Positions 34,820 to 44,526 are shown, counted from the first letter of the stretch. The stretch is 53,868 bases of DNA from Flavobacteriaceae bacterium (GCA_013001965.1 JABDLA010000145.1:1-53868); one strand, 5' to 3'. The notes: generated by a model from the sequence alone, not told the origin. A program made the numbers and translations.

Positions 34820-36889
34820 ATGAAGAAAATAATACTTTTTATTTCCGCTCTTTTGATATCGTCAGTGGGAATACAGGCACAATCAAGTTCTGACACTTGT
34901 GCAGATGCATCAACAGCATCACCAATCACAACTTCAGGTGTCTATTCTGTTGCCATAATTGATGGGTCGGAAATTCCGGATCCTATTTGTGCCGAAGCAG
35001 GTGCTGGTGCCACAAATGGTGAATGGTATAGATATACACCATCAATCTCAGAATATGTCACTGTTACATCCGATCTTCCTGCAAACAATGGACAAGATAC
35101 ACGCTTCCACGTCTATTCAGGTAGTTGTGGCAGTTTAGTATGTATTGGAGGTGATGATGATTCTGGTGCAGGTTTTTTATCTGAAGGCGGATTTGATGCG
35201 GTTTCAGGAGAAACCTACTATATCGCCTGGGATAACAGATGGGAGGATAATGGTTTCGACTGGGAGCTTATTGAAGGCACCCCTCCACCTCCACCTCCAC
35301 CGGTCACCTTTACAAGTCAATCGGTTTCAGCCTCCGGCTCAGATCGTGCCGTTGTTGATATGAATAATGATGGATTGGATGACCTCGTATCGGTTACAGC
35401 AACAAACATTAATATTAATTATCAGAAATTATCCGGTGGATTCGATTCTGTCAATATTGGAACCACTGAAGCCGATAACACCCCGTCCTGGAGTCTTGCT
35501 GCAGGAGATATCGATAACAACGGTTATAATGACCTTCTTTATGGCGGCGGAAGTGGCGTAACATTTATGATTGCCAATTCTGACGGAACTGCGTTTACTG
35601 AAAGCTCAGGTTCCACCTATGTGTTTTCACAGCGCTCTAATTTCGTTGATTTTAATAATGATGGTATGCTTGACGCCTTTGTATGTCATGATGTTGCACC
35701 TTCTGTTTTTTACACCAATTCCGGTGGAACCGTCGGTCCTGAACCAACCTTTACCTTAGGACATACCAATGGTGGTAATTATGGGTCTGTTTGGATCGAT
35801 TATGACAATGATAAGGACATGGACTTGTTCATCGCAAAATGTCGCGGTGGAAATGTATCACATAAATGGAATGAGTTATGGGAAAATGATGGGTCCGGTA
35901 ATTTTATTAATGTAGCCGATGGTTTCGGCTACTATGGCCCTCCACACAATAATGATTCCAATTTAGGCGACCCAATTCAAACCTGGTCTTCTGCCTGGGC
36001 AGATTTTGACAATGATGGTGATATGGATGTATATGTTGGTGCCAGTTCTGGTTCTGACGGTAGCCATAAGGTTATGCGTAATAATGGAGACAAAACATTT
36101 ACTGATATTACAGCTTCCGCTGGTGTTGATATTCCGTCTGCACCTTTTGGGATTGAAAATGCTCCTGGAGATTTTGATAATGACGGCTATGTTGACATTT
36201 TAACAAATGGTAATATCTTATTCAATAATGGTGATTTTACCTTTTCATTACACAGTACCGGAATGCCTCCGAGCGGCCCGATAGGTGATGTGAATAATGA
36301 TGGGTTTCTGGATGTTTTCAATGGAAATCTCAGGATAAACGACGGAAATACCAATAATTGGCTGAAGGTCTGTTTAACAGGTGATGGCGGAGCAGGTAAT
36401 ACGAACAGAAATGGTATTGGTGCACGTGTCCAAATTACAAGCCCTGGCTTAGGAACTCAAATTAGAGATATCAGAAGCGGGGAAGGATTTAGATATATGA
36501 GCAGTTTAAATGCGCATTTCGGACTTGGTTCAGACGCTTCAATTGGAACTATTACAGTTTACTGGCCATCTGGAACTGTAGACGTGATTGTAAATCCGGC
36601 AATTAATTCTCAGGTCTGTATCAATGAAGGTGAAACTTTAAGCCTTGAGCAGTCTATAGTTAATGACTTAATCTTGTATCCAAACCCGACCAAAGATGTT
36701 CTTAATCTCAATGCAACCTATGGTTTTGATAATGCCATCTTTTCGGTATTTGATATGAATGGAAGACGGGTAATGAATAGCCGTTTCGAATCTAATGTCA
36801 TTGATGTTTCACAATTGAGTGCCGGTAATTACATTTTAAGAATCCTGGATGACGGACTTATGAAGTCTCAAAAATTTATAAAGCGATAA
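34820..36889 (+). CDS. T9SS-secreted FG-GAP/ASPIC (CRTAC1-like) protein
   Basis: Large secreted protein, about 689 residues. The signal peptide MKKIILFISALLISSVGIQAQ starts at ATG 34820; a GTG at 34778 overlapping the upstream stop is less likely. A PPC-like N-terminal domain and a Pro-rich linker precede FG-GAP/VCBS repeats with calcium loops (DMNNDGLDD, DFNNDGMLD, DYDNDKDMD, DFDNDGDMD). An ASPIC/UnbV domain follows (NGIGARVQITSPG...GLGSDASIGTITVYWPSG). The last 75 residues are a type A T9SS sorting domain (LYPNPTKDVLNL...GNYILRI). It is likely surface-attached or released. The upstream diheme lipoprotein may be its partner. Confidence 0.87.
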   Translation: MKKIILFISALLISSVGIQAQSSSDTCADASTASPITTSGVYSVAIIDGSEIPDPICAEAGAGATNGEWYRYTPSISEYVTVTSDLPANNGQDTRFHVYSGSCGSLVCIGGDDDSGAGFLSEGGFDAVSGETYYIAWDNRWEDNGFDWELIEGTPPPPPPPVTFTSQSVSASGSDRAVVDMNNDGLDDLVSVTATNININYQKLSGGFDSVNIGTTEADNTPSWSLAAGDIDNNGYNDLLYGGGSGVTFMIANSDGTAFTESSGSTYVFSQRSNFVDFNNDGMLDAFVCHDVAPSVFYTNSGGTVGPEPTFTLGHTNGGNYGSVWIDYDNDKDMDLFIAKCRGGNVSHKWNELWENDGSGNFINVADGFGYYGPPHNNDSNLGDPIQTWSSAWADFDNDGDMDVYVGASSGSDGSHKVMRNNGDKTFTDITASAGVDIPSAPFGIENAPGDFDNDGYVDILTNGNILFNNGDFTFSLHSTGMPPSGPIGDVNNDGFLDVFNGNLRINDGNTNNWLKVCLTGDGGAGNTNRNGIGARVQITSPGLGTQIRDIRSGEGFRYMSSLNAHFGLGSDASIGTITVYWPSGTVDVIVNPAINSQVCINEGETLSLEQSIVNDLILYPNPTKDVLNLNATYGFDNAIFSVFDMNGRRVMNSRFESNVIDVSQLSAGNYILRILDDGLMKSQKFIKR

Positions 36890-36911
36890 ATAATTAATCC
36901 ATATAATACTT

Positions 36912-36946
36912 AAAAAGCCTTCAGAAATTGAAGGCTTTTTTATTTT
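36912..36946. terminator. Bidirectional terminator between the FG-GAP gene and the flavoprotein operon
   Basis: Stem AAAAGCCTTCA/TGAAGGCTTTT-like with T-runs on both sides, located between two convergent genes. It can end both transcripts. Confidence 0.85.
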
Positions 36947-36972
36947 AATATTCTAAATGACAATCCAAATCC

Positions 36973-38514
36973 CTAGTTGTTCTTAAGTATGGCTTTGGCG
37001 GAAAGATAGCCCGGCATGCAGGTAATACCGCCTCCAGGGTGTGATCCGCTTCCGCATAAATACAATCCGGAAAGTGGTGTTTTATAGTTTGCGCAGGAAG
37101 GAATAGGTCTTGTGATCAATTGATCAATGGCATGCTCTCCATGAAAAATATGCCCGAAGGACAACCCATATCTATTTTCAAGGTCAACCGGAGATAGTAC
37201 TTCTGTTGCCACGATGCTATTAGAAAGGTCCGCACTATATAATTCAAGTGTTCTCAGTGTTGCATTCAACAGTTCTTTTTTTGTTTCAGCAGACCAGCCT
37301 TGATCAAAATGGTGGGGTGCAAAATGAACAAGTACGGAGGCCACTGAATGTCCGCTTGGTATCTCAGAATCATCATGAGAAGAAAGGTGAATATCCAGAA
37401 CTGGCTCTTTTGAGAATTCCCGGTATTTAACCGAATCAAAAGCGCGCTCCATCTCATCAAAGGAATTCCCTGTTCTCACGAATTTCATTTCGGTTTCCCC
37501 ATTTAATACAATCTTTGTATTCAATGCAATATTAACCTTGGCCGTTGTTCCACGGGTTCTATAGTTCTTTATGCCATTTTCAAGATGGAAATCCAGCTGA
37601 TTGGGCAATAAAAATTCATAAAATGTCCGTCTTGGTGTACATGATGATACCACAATTGAAGCTGCGATCATTTCACCACTTTCCAGTTGAACTCCTGTAA
37701 CCATTCGGTCGTCATCCAATAGAATTCTATTTACTTCCGAATTGGTTTTTATATCAACTCCCGAAGCTTCCGAAGCTTTTTTTAGTGCTGAAATCAAACT
37801 TTCAGGCCCACCGTTTATTGTTGTTTGGGCAGCGCATTCATGAAGCAGCAGGTTTAAGGTCGTATATGAGGACCAGGGGCCTGTATATGATCCAAATATG
37901 GCCGGAGCAGCAATCCCTGCCTTAATGAAGTCGGTCTCGAATTTCTCATTTAAAAAATCAGCAACGCTCATCGGAGCCACCTTCAGGAATTCAAGCATGG
38001 TTTTTTTGCCTAACTTTTTTAGAGCTATTCCTTTTTTAGCCAATTGCCATAATTGGCCCGTTCCTAAATTCATTAAATCGGGAGGCGATTCATCCATAAG
38101 TTTATTGATGAATGGGCTTATTTTATTAATAAATGCCCGATATTCCCGATAAGCCTCTGCATCTTTTTGAGAAAATTTAGCAATTTCTGAGACAGCCATT
38201 TCCAAATCAGAAGAGAGATGCAGCACTTCCTTGTTCTTTCCTAATATGGATACTAAAGGTCTGGAGGTCTTAAATGAAAGTCCATAGGTCTCCAGTTTAA
38301 GTTCTTTGATGACTTTATGTCTAACTTCAGAGGTGTCATGTAATAACCCTATTGTAGAATAGCCCGGCGAAAATTCTTCACCTGCAGCAATTCCGCCGAG
38401 GATGTCCCTTTTTTCAAGAAGAAGCACGCTTTTGCCGCCTTTAGCCAACAGGGTTGCGGCGGTCAATCCGTTGTGCCCTCCTCCAATTACAACTATATCG
38501 TAGTCCTTGTTCAT
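36973..38514 (-). CDS. PYROXD2/CrtI-type FAD oxidoreductase, paralogue B
   Basis: FAD-dependent oxidoreductase of about 513 residues, third gene of the operon. The N-terminal nucleotide fold is YDIVVIGGGHNGLTAATLLAKGG with LLLEKRDILGG. The C-terminal FAD motif is LCGSGSHPGGGITCMPGYLSA. This resembles PYROXD2 and phytoene desaturase relatives more than carotenoid enzymes, and no other carotenoid gene is near. ATG at 38526 overlaps the previous stop (TAATG) and is an alternative start adding four residues. Substrate unknown. It is similar to the gene just upstream, suggesting an old duplication and perhaps a heterodimer. Confidence 0.82.
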   Translation of the reverse strand: MNKDYDIVVIGGGHNGLTAATLLAKGGKSVLLLEKRDILGGIAAGEEFSPGYSTIGLLHDTSEVRHKVIKELKLETYGLSFKTSRPLVSILGKNKEVLHLSSDLEMAVSEIAKFSQKDAEAYREYRAFINKISPFINKLMDESPPDLMNLGTGQLWQLAKKGIALKKLGKKTMLEFLKVAPMSVADFLNEKFETDFIKAGIAAPAIFGSYTGPWSSYTTLNLLLHECAAQTTINGGPESLISALKKASEASGVDIKTNSEVNRILLDDDRMVTGVQLESGEMIAASIVVSSCTPRRTFYEFLLPNQLDFHLENGIKNYRTRGTTAKVNIALNTKIVLNGETEMKFVRTGNSFDEMERAFDSVKYREFSKEPVLDIHLSSHDDSEIPSGHSVASVLVHFAPHHFDQGWSAETKKELLNATLRTLELYSADLSNSIVATEVLSPVDLENRYGLSFGHIFHGEHAIDQLITRPIPSCANYKTPLSGLYLCGSGSHPGGGITCMPGYLSAKAILKNN

Positions 38515-38525
38515 ATTATCTGGCA

Positions 38526-40115
38526 TTAAACTGCTCTTGCATTTAACATGGTTTTGGCGCATAATTCGCCGCTTGCGCCCATTATGCCACCTCCCGGATG
38601 CGTCCCTGAGCCACACATCCATAATTTAGGTACTGAAGTTTTATATTTCGAAAAATCAGCAAGCGGGCGTTGGAATAATAATTGTTCAAGGCTTAATTCG
38701 CCGTGAAAAATATTGCCTTCTGTAAGTCCCATTTTCTGTTCAAGATCCCATGGCGTAAGCACCTGTTTATAAAGTATCTTTTCCCTAAGTCCGGGAATAT
38801 ACTCGGCCATTGTGTCTATCACCGTGTCTCCAAACGCATCTCTATATTTTGGCCAGTTTTCGGCACCTTCTTTTATATGATAAGGTGCATACTGCACAAA
38901 ACAGGAGAGGATGTGCTTTCCGGGTGGTGCTAAGCTTGGATCCGTAAGTGTTGGAATAACAGCGTTGATATACGGGCGCGTTGAAAACTCTCCATATTTA
39001 GCCTGATCGAACGCTTTTTCAAGGTAATCGATACTTGGTGCGATCGCGATATCACCCCTAATATGATCACCATCTCCGGGACGGCAACTGAATTCCGGAA
39101 CACTGTCCAGTGCCAGGTTAACCTTTCCTGAACTTCCCCTCATTTTAAACCGCTTTATTTCCTTTACGACTTCGGCATCTAACCGGTCTTCGCCAACCAA
39201 TCTTAAATAGGTCCGATTTGGATCTAAATTGGAAATGACCGTTTTCGACAGGATCTCATCCCCATTATCCAATACTACTCCTGTGGCCTTTCCATTTTTT
39301 ATAAGCACTTCCTTTACGCCCGCTTCAGTTCTTATTTCGGCACCAAAGCGCATCGCCGATCGCGCACAAGCCATGCTAATGCCTCCTGTTCCTCCTTTTG
39401 AAAATCCCCATGAGCGAAACTGGCCGTCAAGCTGTCCCATATAATGGTGTAATAAAACATAGGCTGTCCCGGGAGATCTCACCCCTTGAAAAGTCCCGAT
39501 AATTCCACTTACCGACATTGGTGCTTTAAGAGTTTCCGATTCAAACCATTGATCCAGAAAATCCAAAGCACTCATCGTAACTAATTTTGTGTTCAGATGT
39601 AATAGGTCGGGGCCTAAGCCCTTAAAGGTTCGGCCTAATCGCAAAAGATTGGCAAGCTCTTTCGGATTGATTGATGTGATATCGGGAGCAGGATGATCAA
39701 TAACAGCTTTGGCGAGTTTACCCATGTGCGACATCACCCGACCGAATTCGGGATAGACCTCGGCATCTTTCTTACTGAATCGCGAAATCTCCCGTCTCGA
39801 GCGATTTGAATCTGCCCAGCGCGCTAATGAATCGCCATTTGGTAAAGGTAAAAAAGAACAGTCCATTGGAATGACTTCATAGCCATGTTTAGCTAATTCC
39901 AGTTCTCTAATAATGTGTGGCCTGAACAAGCTCACTACATAGGAGGCGACTGAAAAGGTAAATCCAGGATGCATTTCTTCGGAAACTGCAGCACCACCAA
40001 GAACATGTCTTTTCTCAAGCACAAGAACATCACGGCCGGCCTTTGCCAAATAAGCAGCACAGATCAAGCCATTATGGCCGCCTCCAATAATTATTGCATC
40101 GTATTTCTTGCTCAT
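38526..40115 (-). CDS. PYROXD2/CrtI-type FAD oxidoreductase, paralogue A
   Basis: A 529-residue flavoprotein. AIIIGGGHNGLICAAYLAKAGRDVLVLEKR forms the FAD fold (GGGHNG at 11-16), described here in parts; the C-terminal motif is MCGSGTHPGGGIMGASGELCA. Middle regions such as GVRSPGTAYVLLHHYMGQLDG and GSSGKVNLALD match the PYROXD2-like group. It overlaps the GcvT-like gene by four bases (ATGA) and is itself coupled to paralogue B. This class catalyses dehydrogenations or isomerisations of diverse substrates. The pairing with a folate-binding GcvT fold suggests oxidation of an N- or S-methylated compound, which is inference. Confidence 0.84.
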   Translation of the reverse strand: MSKKYDAIIIGGGHNGLICAAYLAKAGRDVLVLEKRHVLGGAAVSEEMHPGFTFSVASYVVSLFRPHIIRELELAKHGYEVIPMDCSFLPLPNGDSLARWADSNRSRREISRFSKKDAEVYPEFGRVMSHMGKLAKAVIDHPAPDITSINPKELANLLRLGRTFKGLGPDLLHLNTKLVTMSALDFLDQWFESETLKAPMSVSGIIGTFQGVRSPGTAYVLLHHYMGQLDGQFRSWGFSKGGTGGISMACARSAMRFGAEIRTEAGVKEVLIKNGKATGVVLDNGDEILSKTVISNLDPNRTYLRLVGEDRLDAEVVKEIKRFKMRGSSGKVNLALDSVPEFSCRPGDGDHIRGDIAIAPSIDYLEKAFDQAKYGEFSTRPYINAVIPTLTDPSLAPPGKHILSCFVQYAPYHIKEGAENWPKYRDAFGDTVIDTMAEYIPGLREKILYKQVLTPWDLEQKMGLTEGNIFHGELSLEQLLFQRPLADFSKYKTSVPKLWMCGSGTHPGGGIMGASGELCAKTMLNARAV

Positions 40116-41329
40116 GATTGCCCGCTTTTTGGGTTTGATGTTTTTCGTTCCGGGTTAAAAAACTGAGGTTTCTGCACAGTGGCAGTAACTGTATGGCGCT
40201 TGTGCTCAACAGTCATTTCTATTTGAAGTTCGCTTCCAATACGCTCATATTCTTTCTCCACAGTGGCCAACGCAATATTTTTTTTCAAGATTGGTGACCA
40301 TGTGCCGCTTGTTGCATAACCTGCTTGAACTAATTTATTCTTTTCAGTATAAATTGGAATTGATTTCCTCCAGGAATGACTTCCAATTTCGGGAGGAAGA
40401 CCACATTTATTATACAAGGCTTCGATTTCAGACCAATTGATATCTAATCCAACAATTGCCCATTGCGCACCTCTTTCTTTTTCTGCCTTTAATGCGGCTT
40501 GTCCATTAAATGGAGCACGGTCGAGATCTACTGTCCATCCCAATGCAAGTTCATAAGGTGTAGACATTCTATCGTCGATCAACGCATGCAATGCATTATA
40601 ATAGTCGACATCCTTCAAAATCAATCCTGCTTCAATGCGGGCAACATCCAAAGCGTCCAGTCCGGCCGGCCGAATATCATAATTTTTTCCTGCCAACATT
40701 ATGGCGTCCCATAATTTTAAGGCATGTTCGTTCTCACACCAGAGCTCGTAACCAAGGTCTCCCGTGAATCCGGTTCTGGAAATATGCATTTTAAAACCGT
40801 CGGCATTTACTTCCTGAGTTGCAAAGAACTTGAAGTTGTCCATATCAGCATTACAAATCTGCTTGATAATCTCCCGCGAAGTTGGCCCTTGCAGGGCCAG
40901 ACCAGCAATTTGATCGGACACATCGGTCAATACAACATCATAGCCACGTAAAAATCTTGAAAACCATGAATAACTTGGATCGGCTGAGGTTACGAAAAAT
41001 TCATTTTCTGCCCTTCGCATAACAGTACCGTCATCAATGACCTTTCCTTGATCTGTGCACCAACAGCAATAAGAGACTCTGCCAACATTTAATTTCGAAA
41101 TATCTTTTACCATGATCCGGGAGAGGAACGCCGCTGCATCAGGGCCTTTAATGCTGTATTTAAATAAGGGGCTTACATCCAATAGTCCCGCTGAATTTCG
41201 AAATGCAAAATATTCAGGCTCATGATGCGTCTCATAGGAGCTGACCGCATAATATCCAGCCCATTCTTTCCAGAACATACTGTTGCAGAGTGCAAGAGTT
41301 CTTGGAAAAAAGGGTGTTTTAATTGGCAT
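40112..41329 (-). CDS. GcvT-like folate-binding aminomethyltransferase-family protein
   Basis: A 405-residue protein of the GcvT/YgfZ superfamily. Folate-site landmarks are present: the Asp pair in GKVIDDGTV, RTGFTGDLGYELWCE and AGLDALDVARIEAGLILKDVDY, then a C-terminal barrel with GYATSGTWSPILKKNIALA. True T-protein is linked to gcvH/gcvP; none is here. The family also includes DMSP demethylase and the GcvT domains of sarcosine and dimethylglycine dehydrogenases. As first gene of the operon it may pass a one-carbon unit to tetrahydrofolate. The substrate is unknown. Confidence 0.82.
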   Translation of the reverse strand: MPIKTPFFPRTLALCNSMFWKEWAGYYAVSSYETHHEPEYFAFRNSAGLLDVSPLFKYSIKGPDAAAFLSRIMVKDISKLNVGRVSYCCWCTDQGKVIDDGTVMRRAENEFFVTSADPSYSWFSRFLRGYDVVLTDVSDQIAGLALQGPTSREIIKQICNADMDNFKFFATQEVNADGFKMHISRTGFTGDLGYELWCENEHALKLWDAIMLAGKNYDIRPAGLDALDVARIEAGLILKDVDYYNALHALIDDRMSTPYELALGWTVDLDRAPFNGQAALKAEKERGAQWAIVGLDINWSEIEALYNKCGLPPEIGSHSWRKSIPIYTEKNKLVQAGYATSGTWSPILKKNIALATVEKEYERIGSELQIEMTVEHKRHTVTATVQKPQFFNPERKTSNPKSGQS

Positions 41330-41531
41330 GCTGAATCGATTTAATTGGCGGTATTCGTTTTCATATGAATACCCGAATACTGATTTCTATGAAGCAAATT
41401 GGTGAAATGGGATTGGAAGCAATAGGGTGTATACCTATAAGCCGGGAATGAGAACCCAGGGCATTTGATTGGTTTTATAGATCCATTTGTTCAACATTGG
41501 ATAAATGTACAATTTAAATGGACAAAAAAAA
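41330..41531. other. Control region of the GcvT/flavoprotein operon
   Basis: About 200 bases without a gene. It holds a nested inverted repeat (41351-41380) and a near-palindrome GGTGTATACC (41426-41435). A minus-strand TACATTTA lies further up. No clear -7/-33 pair was found close to the start codon. Confidence 0.4.
41351..41380. promoter_or_regulatory. Nested inverted repeat, candidate operator
   Basis: GTATTCG (41351-41357) and CGAATAC (41374-41380) flank the perfect decamer TTCATATGAA (41360-41369). The block ends 22 bases before the GcvT-like start codon, in the leader or promoter, where a repressor or RNA structure could act. Confidence 0.5.
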
Positions 41532-41557
41532 ACTCCGATTGTTGATCGGAGTTTTTA
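41520..41557 (-). terminator. Terminator after accC
   Basis: On the minus strand: stem ACTCCGAT/ATCGGAGT followed by a long run of T, two bases after the accC stop. It separates the fatty-acid operon from the GcvT/flavoprotein operon. Confidence 0.9.
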
Positions 41558-41558
41558 T

Positions 41559-42911
41559 TTATTCTGATAGCTGTTCTTCCATCTCGAAATCTTCCATAAA
41601 CTTGGTCGTATAGTTTCCAGCCAGATAATCAGGATGGTCCATAAGCTGCCTGTGGAATGGAATAGTCGTTTTAATGCCTTCTATAACAAATTCATCCAAC
41701 GCGCGTTTCATTTTATTTATGGCCTCCTCCCTGGTTTGTGCCGTGGTTATCAATTTCGCGATCATCGAATCGTAATTTGGCGGTATGGTATAACCTGCAT
41801 ATACATGAGTATCCAGACGCACACCATGACCTCCAGGCGCATGCAAGGTTGTAATTCTTCCCGGTGAAGGGCGGAATTCATTGTAAGGGTCTTCAGCATT
41901 GATTCGGCATTCGATGGAATGCAAATTAGGCGTATAATTCTTACCTGAAATCGGTACGCCTGCCGCCACAAGAATTTGTTCGCGTATGAGATCGAAATCG
42001 ATCACTTGCTCCGTAATAGGATGCTCTACCTGGATACGTGTATTCATTTCCATAAAGTAGAAGTTCTTATGCTTGTCTACCAGGAATTCAACAGTTCCGG
42101 CACCTTCGTATTTAATATACTCGGCAGCTTTCACCGCAGCGTCACCCATTTTTTTTCGCAAGGCACTGGTCATAAATGGTGAAGGCACTTCTTCTGTAAG
42201 CTTTTGATGTCTTCTTTGAATTGAGCAGTCTCTTTCAGACAAGTGACAGGCTTTGCCGGAAGAATCTCCAACGATTTGAATTTCGATATGTCTTGGTTCT
42301 TCGATCAACTTCTCCATGTACATGTCATCATTTCCAAAGGCTGCCTTGGATTCCTGTCTCGCCGAATCCCATGCATCCTTAAGGTCTTTTGGCTTCCAAA
42401 CGGCACGCATGCCCTTTCCTCCACCTCCTGCTGTAGCCTTAAGCATTACAGGATAACCCGTTTCTTCAGCTATTTTCTCACAAGACTCAAAATCTTCAAT
42501 GATGCCATCACTTCCGGGCACACAAGGCACCCCTGCCGCTTTCATGGTTGACTTTGCCGAGGCTTTGTCTCCCATTCTGTCGATCATTTCAGGGGAAGCG
42601 CCAATGAATTTTATACCGTGTTCGTCACATATTTTCGAAAACTTAGCGTTTTCAGATAGGAATCCATAACCCGGATGAATTGCATCTGCATTGGTTATTT
42701 CTGCAGCGGCTATGATATTGGAAATTTTCAAGTATGATTCATGGCTTGGTGCCGGACCGATGCAAACGGCTTCATCGGCAAACTTTACATGCAAGCTCTC
42801 TTCGTCGACCGTAGAATATACAGCGACTGTTTTTATACCCATTTCCTTACAGGTTCTAATAACACGCAGTGCTATTTCTCCTCTATTAGCTATTAGTATT
42901 TTTTTGAACAT
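41559..42911 (-). CDS. accC: Acetyl-CoA carboxylase, biotin carboxylase subunit
   Basis: Carboxylates biotin on AccB with bicarbonate and ATP. The 450 residues carry the [19 protein letters not shown]-terminus, the ATP-grasp glycine loop [31 protein letters not shown], and the catalytic FLEMN-type region [18 protein letters not shown] with the conserved Arg. Last gene of the pdxA-accC cluster, 84 bases after accB. Confidence 0.97.
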   Translation of the reverse strand: MFKKILIANRGEIALRVIRTCKEMGIKTVAVYSTVDEESLHVKFADEAVCIGPAPSHESYLKISNIIAAAEITNADAIHPGYGFLSENAKFSKICDEHGIKFIGASPEMIDRMGDKASAKSTMKAAGVPCVPGSDGIIEDFESCEKIAEETGYPVMLKATAGGGGKGMRAVWKPKDLKDAWDSARQESKAAFGNDDMYMEKLIEEPRHIEIQIVGDSSGKACHLSERDCSIQRRHQKLTEEVPSPFMTSALRKKMGDAAVKAAEYIKYEGAGTVEFLVDKHKNFYFMEMNTRIQVEHPITEQVIDFDLIREQILVAAGVPISGKNYTPNLHSIECRINAEDPYNEFRPSPGRITTLHAPGGHGVRLDTHVYAGYTIPPNYDSMIAKLITTAQTREEAINKMKRALDEFVIEGIKTTIPFHRQLMDHPDYLAGNYTTKFMEDFEMEEQLSE

Positions 42912-42995
42912 AAATTCTTCAAATTATCAACATTCAACAAACTTACTCAAACAGTATTAAGAAAGAGTTCATTTAATAAATGTCGCTTTCTATAA

Positions 42996-43481
42996 TTAAG
43001 ATGGGTCTACTAAAAATAAAGGTTGGTCAAATTCAACCGGAGAAGAGTCGTCAACTAAAACTTTAACGATCTTACCTGACACCTCCGACTCAATTTCATT
43101 GAAGAGCTTCATGGCTTCAATAACGCAAAGCACATCGCCTTCACCAATACTGTCGCCAACTTCAACGAAAGGTGGCTTATCGGGTGAAGGTTTGCGATAA
43201 AATGTACCAATGATTGGTGACTTAATGGTGATATATTTTGAATCTTCTTTTGCAGTGTCGGTGGATTCGGCCTGAACCGGAATTTCTTGCACTTCTTGAT
43301 TTACAATGGTTTGAGCAGGTGCGGGAATCTGAACATCTACTGGAAGATGCTGAACTACGGTGGGCTCGGATTGCGATCCCGTTTTGATGGTGATCTTTAT
43401 ATCTCCCATCTCAAGTTTAACCTCACTTGCGCCAGATTTAGCCACAAATTTGATTAAATTTTGAATCTCCTTTAATTCCAT
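42996..43481 (-). CDS. accB: Acetyl-CoA carboxylase, biotin carboxyl carrier protein
   Basis: Carries biotin between AccC and the carboxyltransferase. The biotinylated residue is Lys125 in CVIEAMKLFNEIE. Residues 40-80 form a Pro/Gln-rich flexible linker; the C-terminal 80 residues form the biotinyl fold, with the KSPIIGTFYRKPSPDKPPFV 'thumb' region of true AccB. 161 residues. 24 bases after fabH. Confidence 0.97.
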   Translation of the reverse strand: MELKEIQNLIKFVAKSGASEVKLEMGDIKITIKTGSQSEPTVVQHLPVDVQIPAPAQTIVNQEVQEIPVQAESTDTAKEDSKYITIKSPIIGTFYRKPSPDKPPFVEVGDSIGEGDVLCVIEAMKLFNEIESEVSGKIVKVLVDDSSPVEFDQPLFLVDPS

Positions 43482-43505
43482 ATTGTAATTATTTAGTTAG
43501 TTTGA

Positions 43506-44501
43506 TTAGGCGTTATAGGCCCATTTTAAATATATTGAGCCCCATGTAAACCCGCCTCCAAAGGCCGCAAATATTAATTTATCTCCTTTTTTTAGTTGGG
43601 TTTCATAGTCGTTTAATAATAATGGTATGGTAGCTGAAGTTGTATTGCCATATTTATGAATATTCATCATCACCTTATCTTCCTCCAGTTCAATTCTTCC
43701 TGCCGTGGCGTCAATAATACGTTTATTCGCTTGGTGAGCCACTAACCAGTCAACATCTTCTTTTGACAGCTTGTTACGGTCTAATATTTTTTGTGTCACA
43801 TCGGCCATATTAAATACAGCATTTTTAAATACGGTGCGGCCATCCTGGAATACAAAATGCTCCTTGTTTTCTAAAGCTTCCGCCGTAATTGGATATGACG
43901 ATCCCCCGTAAGTTGCGCGCAGAAATTCTCTTCCGCTTCCGTCACTTCTTAAATATTCATCCTGAAGCCCTAAATTTTCATCATTGGGTTCAAATAAAAC
44001 CGCTCCGGCACCATCGCCAAAAATGATACAAGTTGCACGGTCTTCATAATTTATCATCGATGAATTTTTATCCGCGCCAATTAATAAGACTTTTTTATAT
44101 CGGCCGGATTCAATATATCTGGCAGCGACTGACATTCCATATAAAAAACTAGAACAGGCTGCTTCCACATCGAAAGAAAATGCATTGGTGGCACCAATTT
44201 CAGTGGCCGTATAGGCTGAAGTCGATGCAGCCTTCATATCTGGTGTTGCTGTTGCAACGATAACCAATTCGATCTCTTTGGGATCAACACCTTTTTTAGC
44301 GATCAGGTCGTTAGCTGCTTGTATGGCAAGATAAGAAGAGCCTTTGCCAACATCTTTGAGGATTCTTCGCTCCTTTATTCCTGTTCGAGTGGTTATCCAT
44401 TCGTCATTAGTATCAACCATAGTTTCCAAAATTTGGTTGGTCAAAACATATTCAGGAACATATCCACCTACTGCGGTTATTGCAGCTGTAATTTCGCTCA
44501 T
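43506..44501 (-). CDS. fabH: 3-oxoacyl-ACP synthase III
   Basis: Starts fatty-acid synthesis by joining an acyl-CoA primer to malonyl-ACP. With the ATG at 44501 the protein has 331 residues and active-site Cys116 (VEAACSSFLYG), His256 (VAHQANKR) and Asn286 (YGNTTSA). An upstream in-frame ATG would add 20 residues unrelated to the family and was rejected. Branched-chain primers are common in this phylum; primer choice cannot be read from sequence. Confidence 0.96.
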   Translation of the reverse strand: MSEITAAITAVGGYVPEYVLTNQILETMVDTNDEWITTRTGIKERRILKDVGKGSSYLAIQAANDLIAKKGVDPKEIELVIVATATPDMKAASTSAYTATEIGATNAFSFDVEAACSSFLYGMSVAARYIESGRYKKVLLIGADKNSSMINYEDRATCIIFGDGAGAVLFEPNDENLGLQDEYLRSDGSGREFLRATYGGSSYPITAEALENKEHFVFQDGRTVFKNAVFNMADVTQKILDRNKLSKEDVDWLVAHQANKRIIDATAGRIELEEDKVMMNIHKYGNTTSATIPLLLNDYETQLKKGDKLIFAAFGGGFTWGSIYLKWAYNA

Positions 44502-44526
44502 AATTAGTTTAGTATTTGTCAAAAAA

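Noticed and set aside
38515-38622. 36-residue basic N-terminal extension of the second flavoprotein
   Set aside because: It is the out-of-frame end of the upstream paralogue; the nucleotide-binding fold normally begins within a few residues of the start.
36973-40115. Carotenoid desaturase cluster
   Set aside because: The C-terminal CGSGxHPGGG motif and absence of crtB, crtY or crtZ fit the PYROXD2-like group better than phytoene desaturase.
40112-41329. Glycine cleavage T-protein (gcvT proper)
   Set aside because: No gcvH or gcvP nearby, a divergent N-terminus, and operon linkage with two flavoproteins; only superfamily membership is supported.
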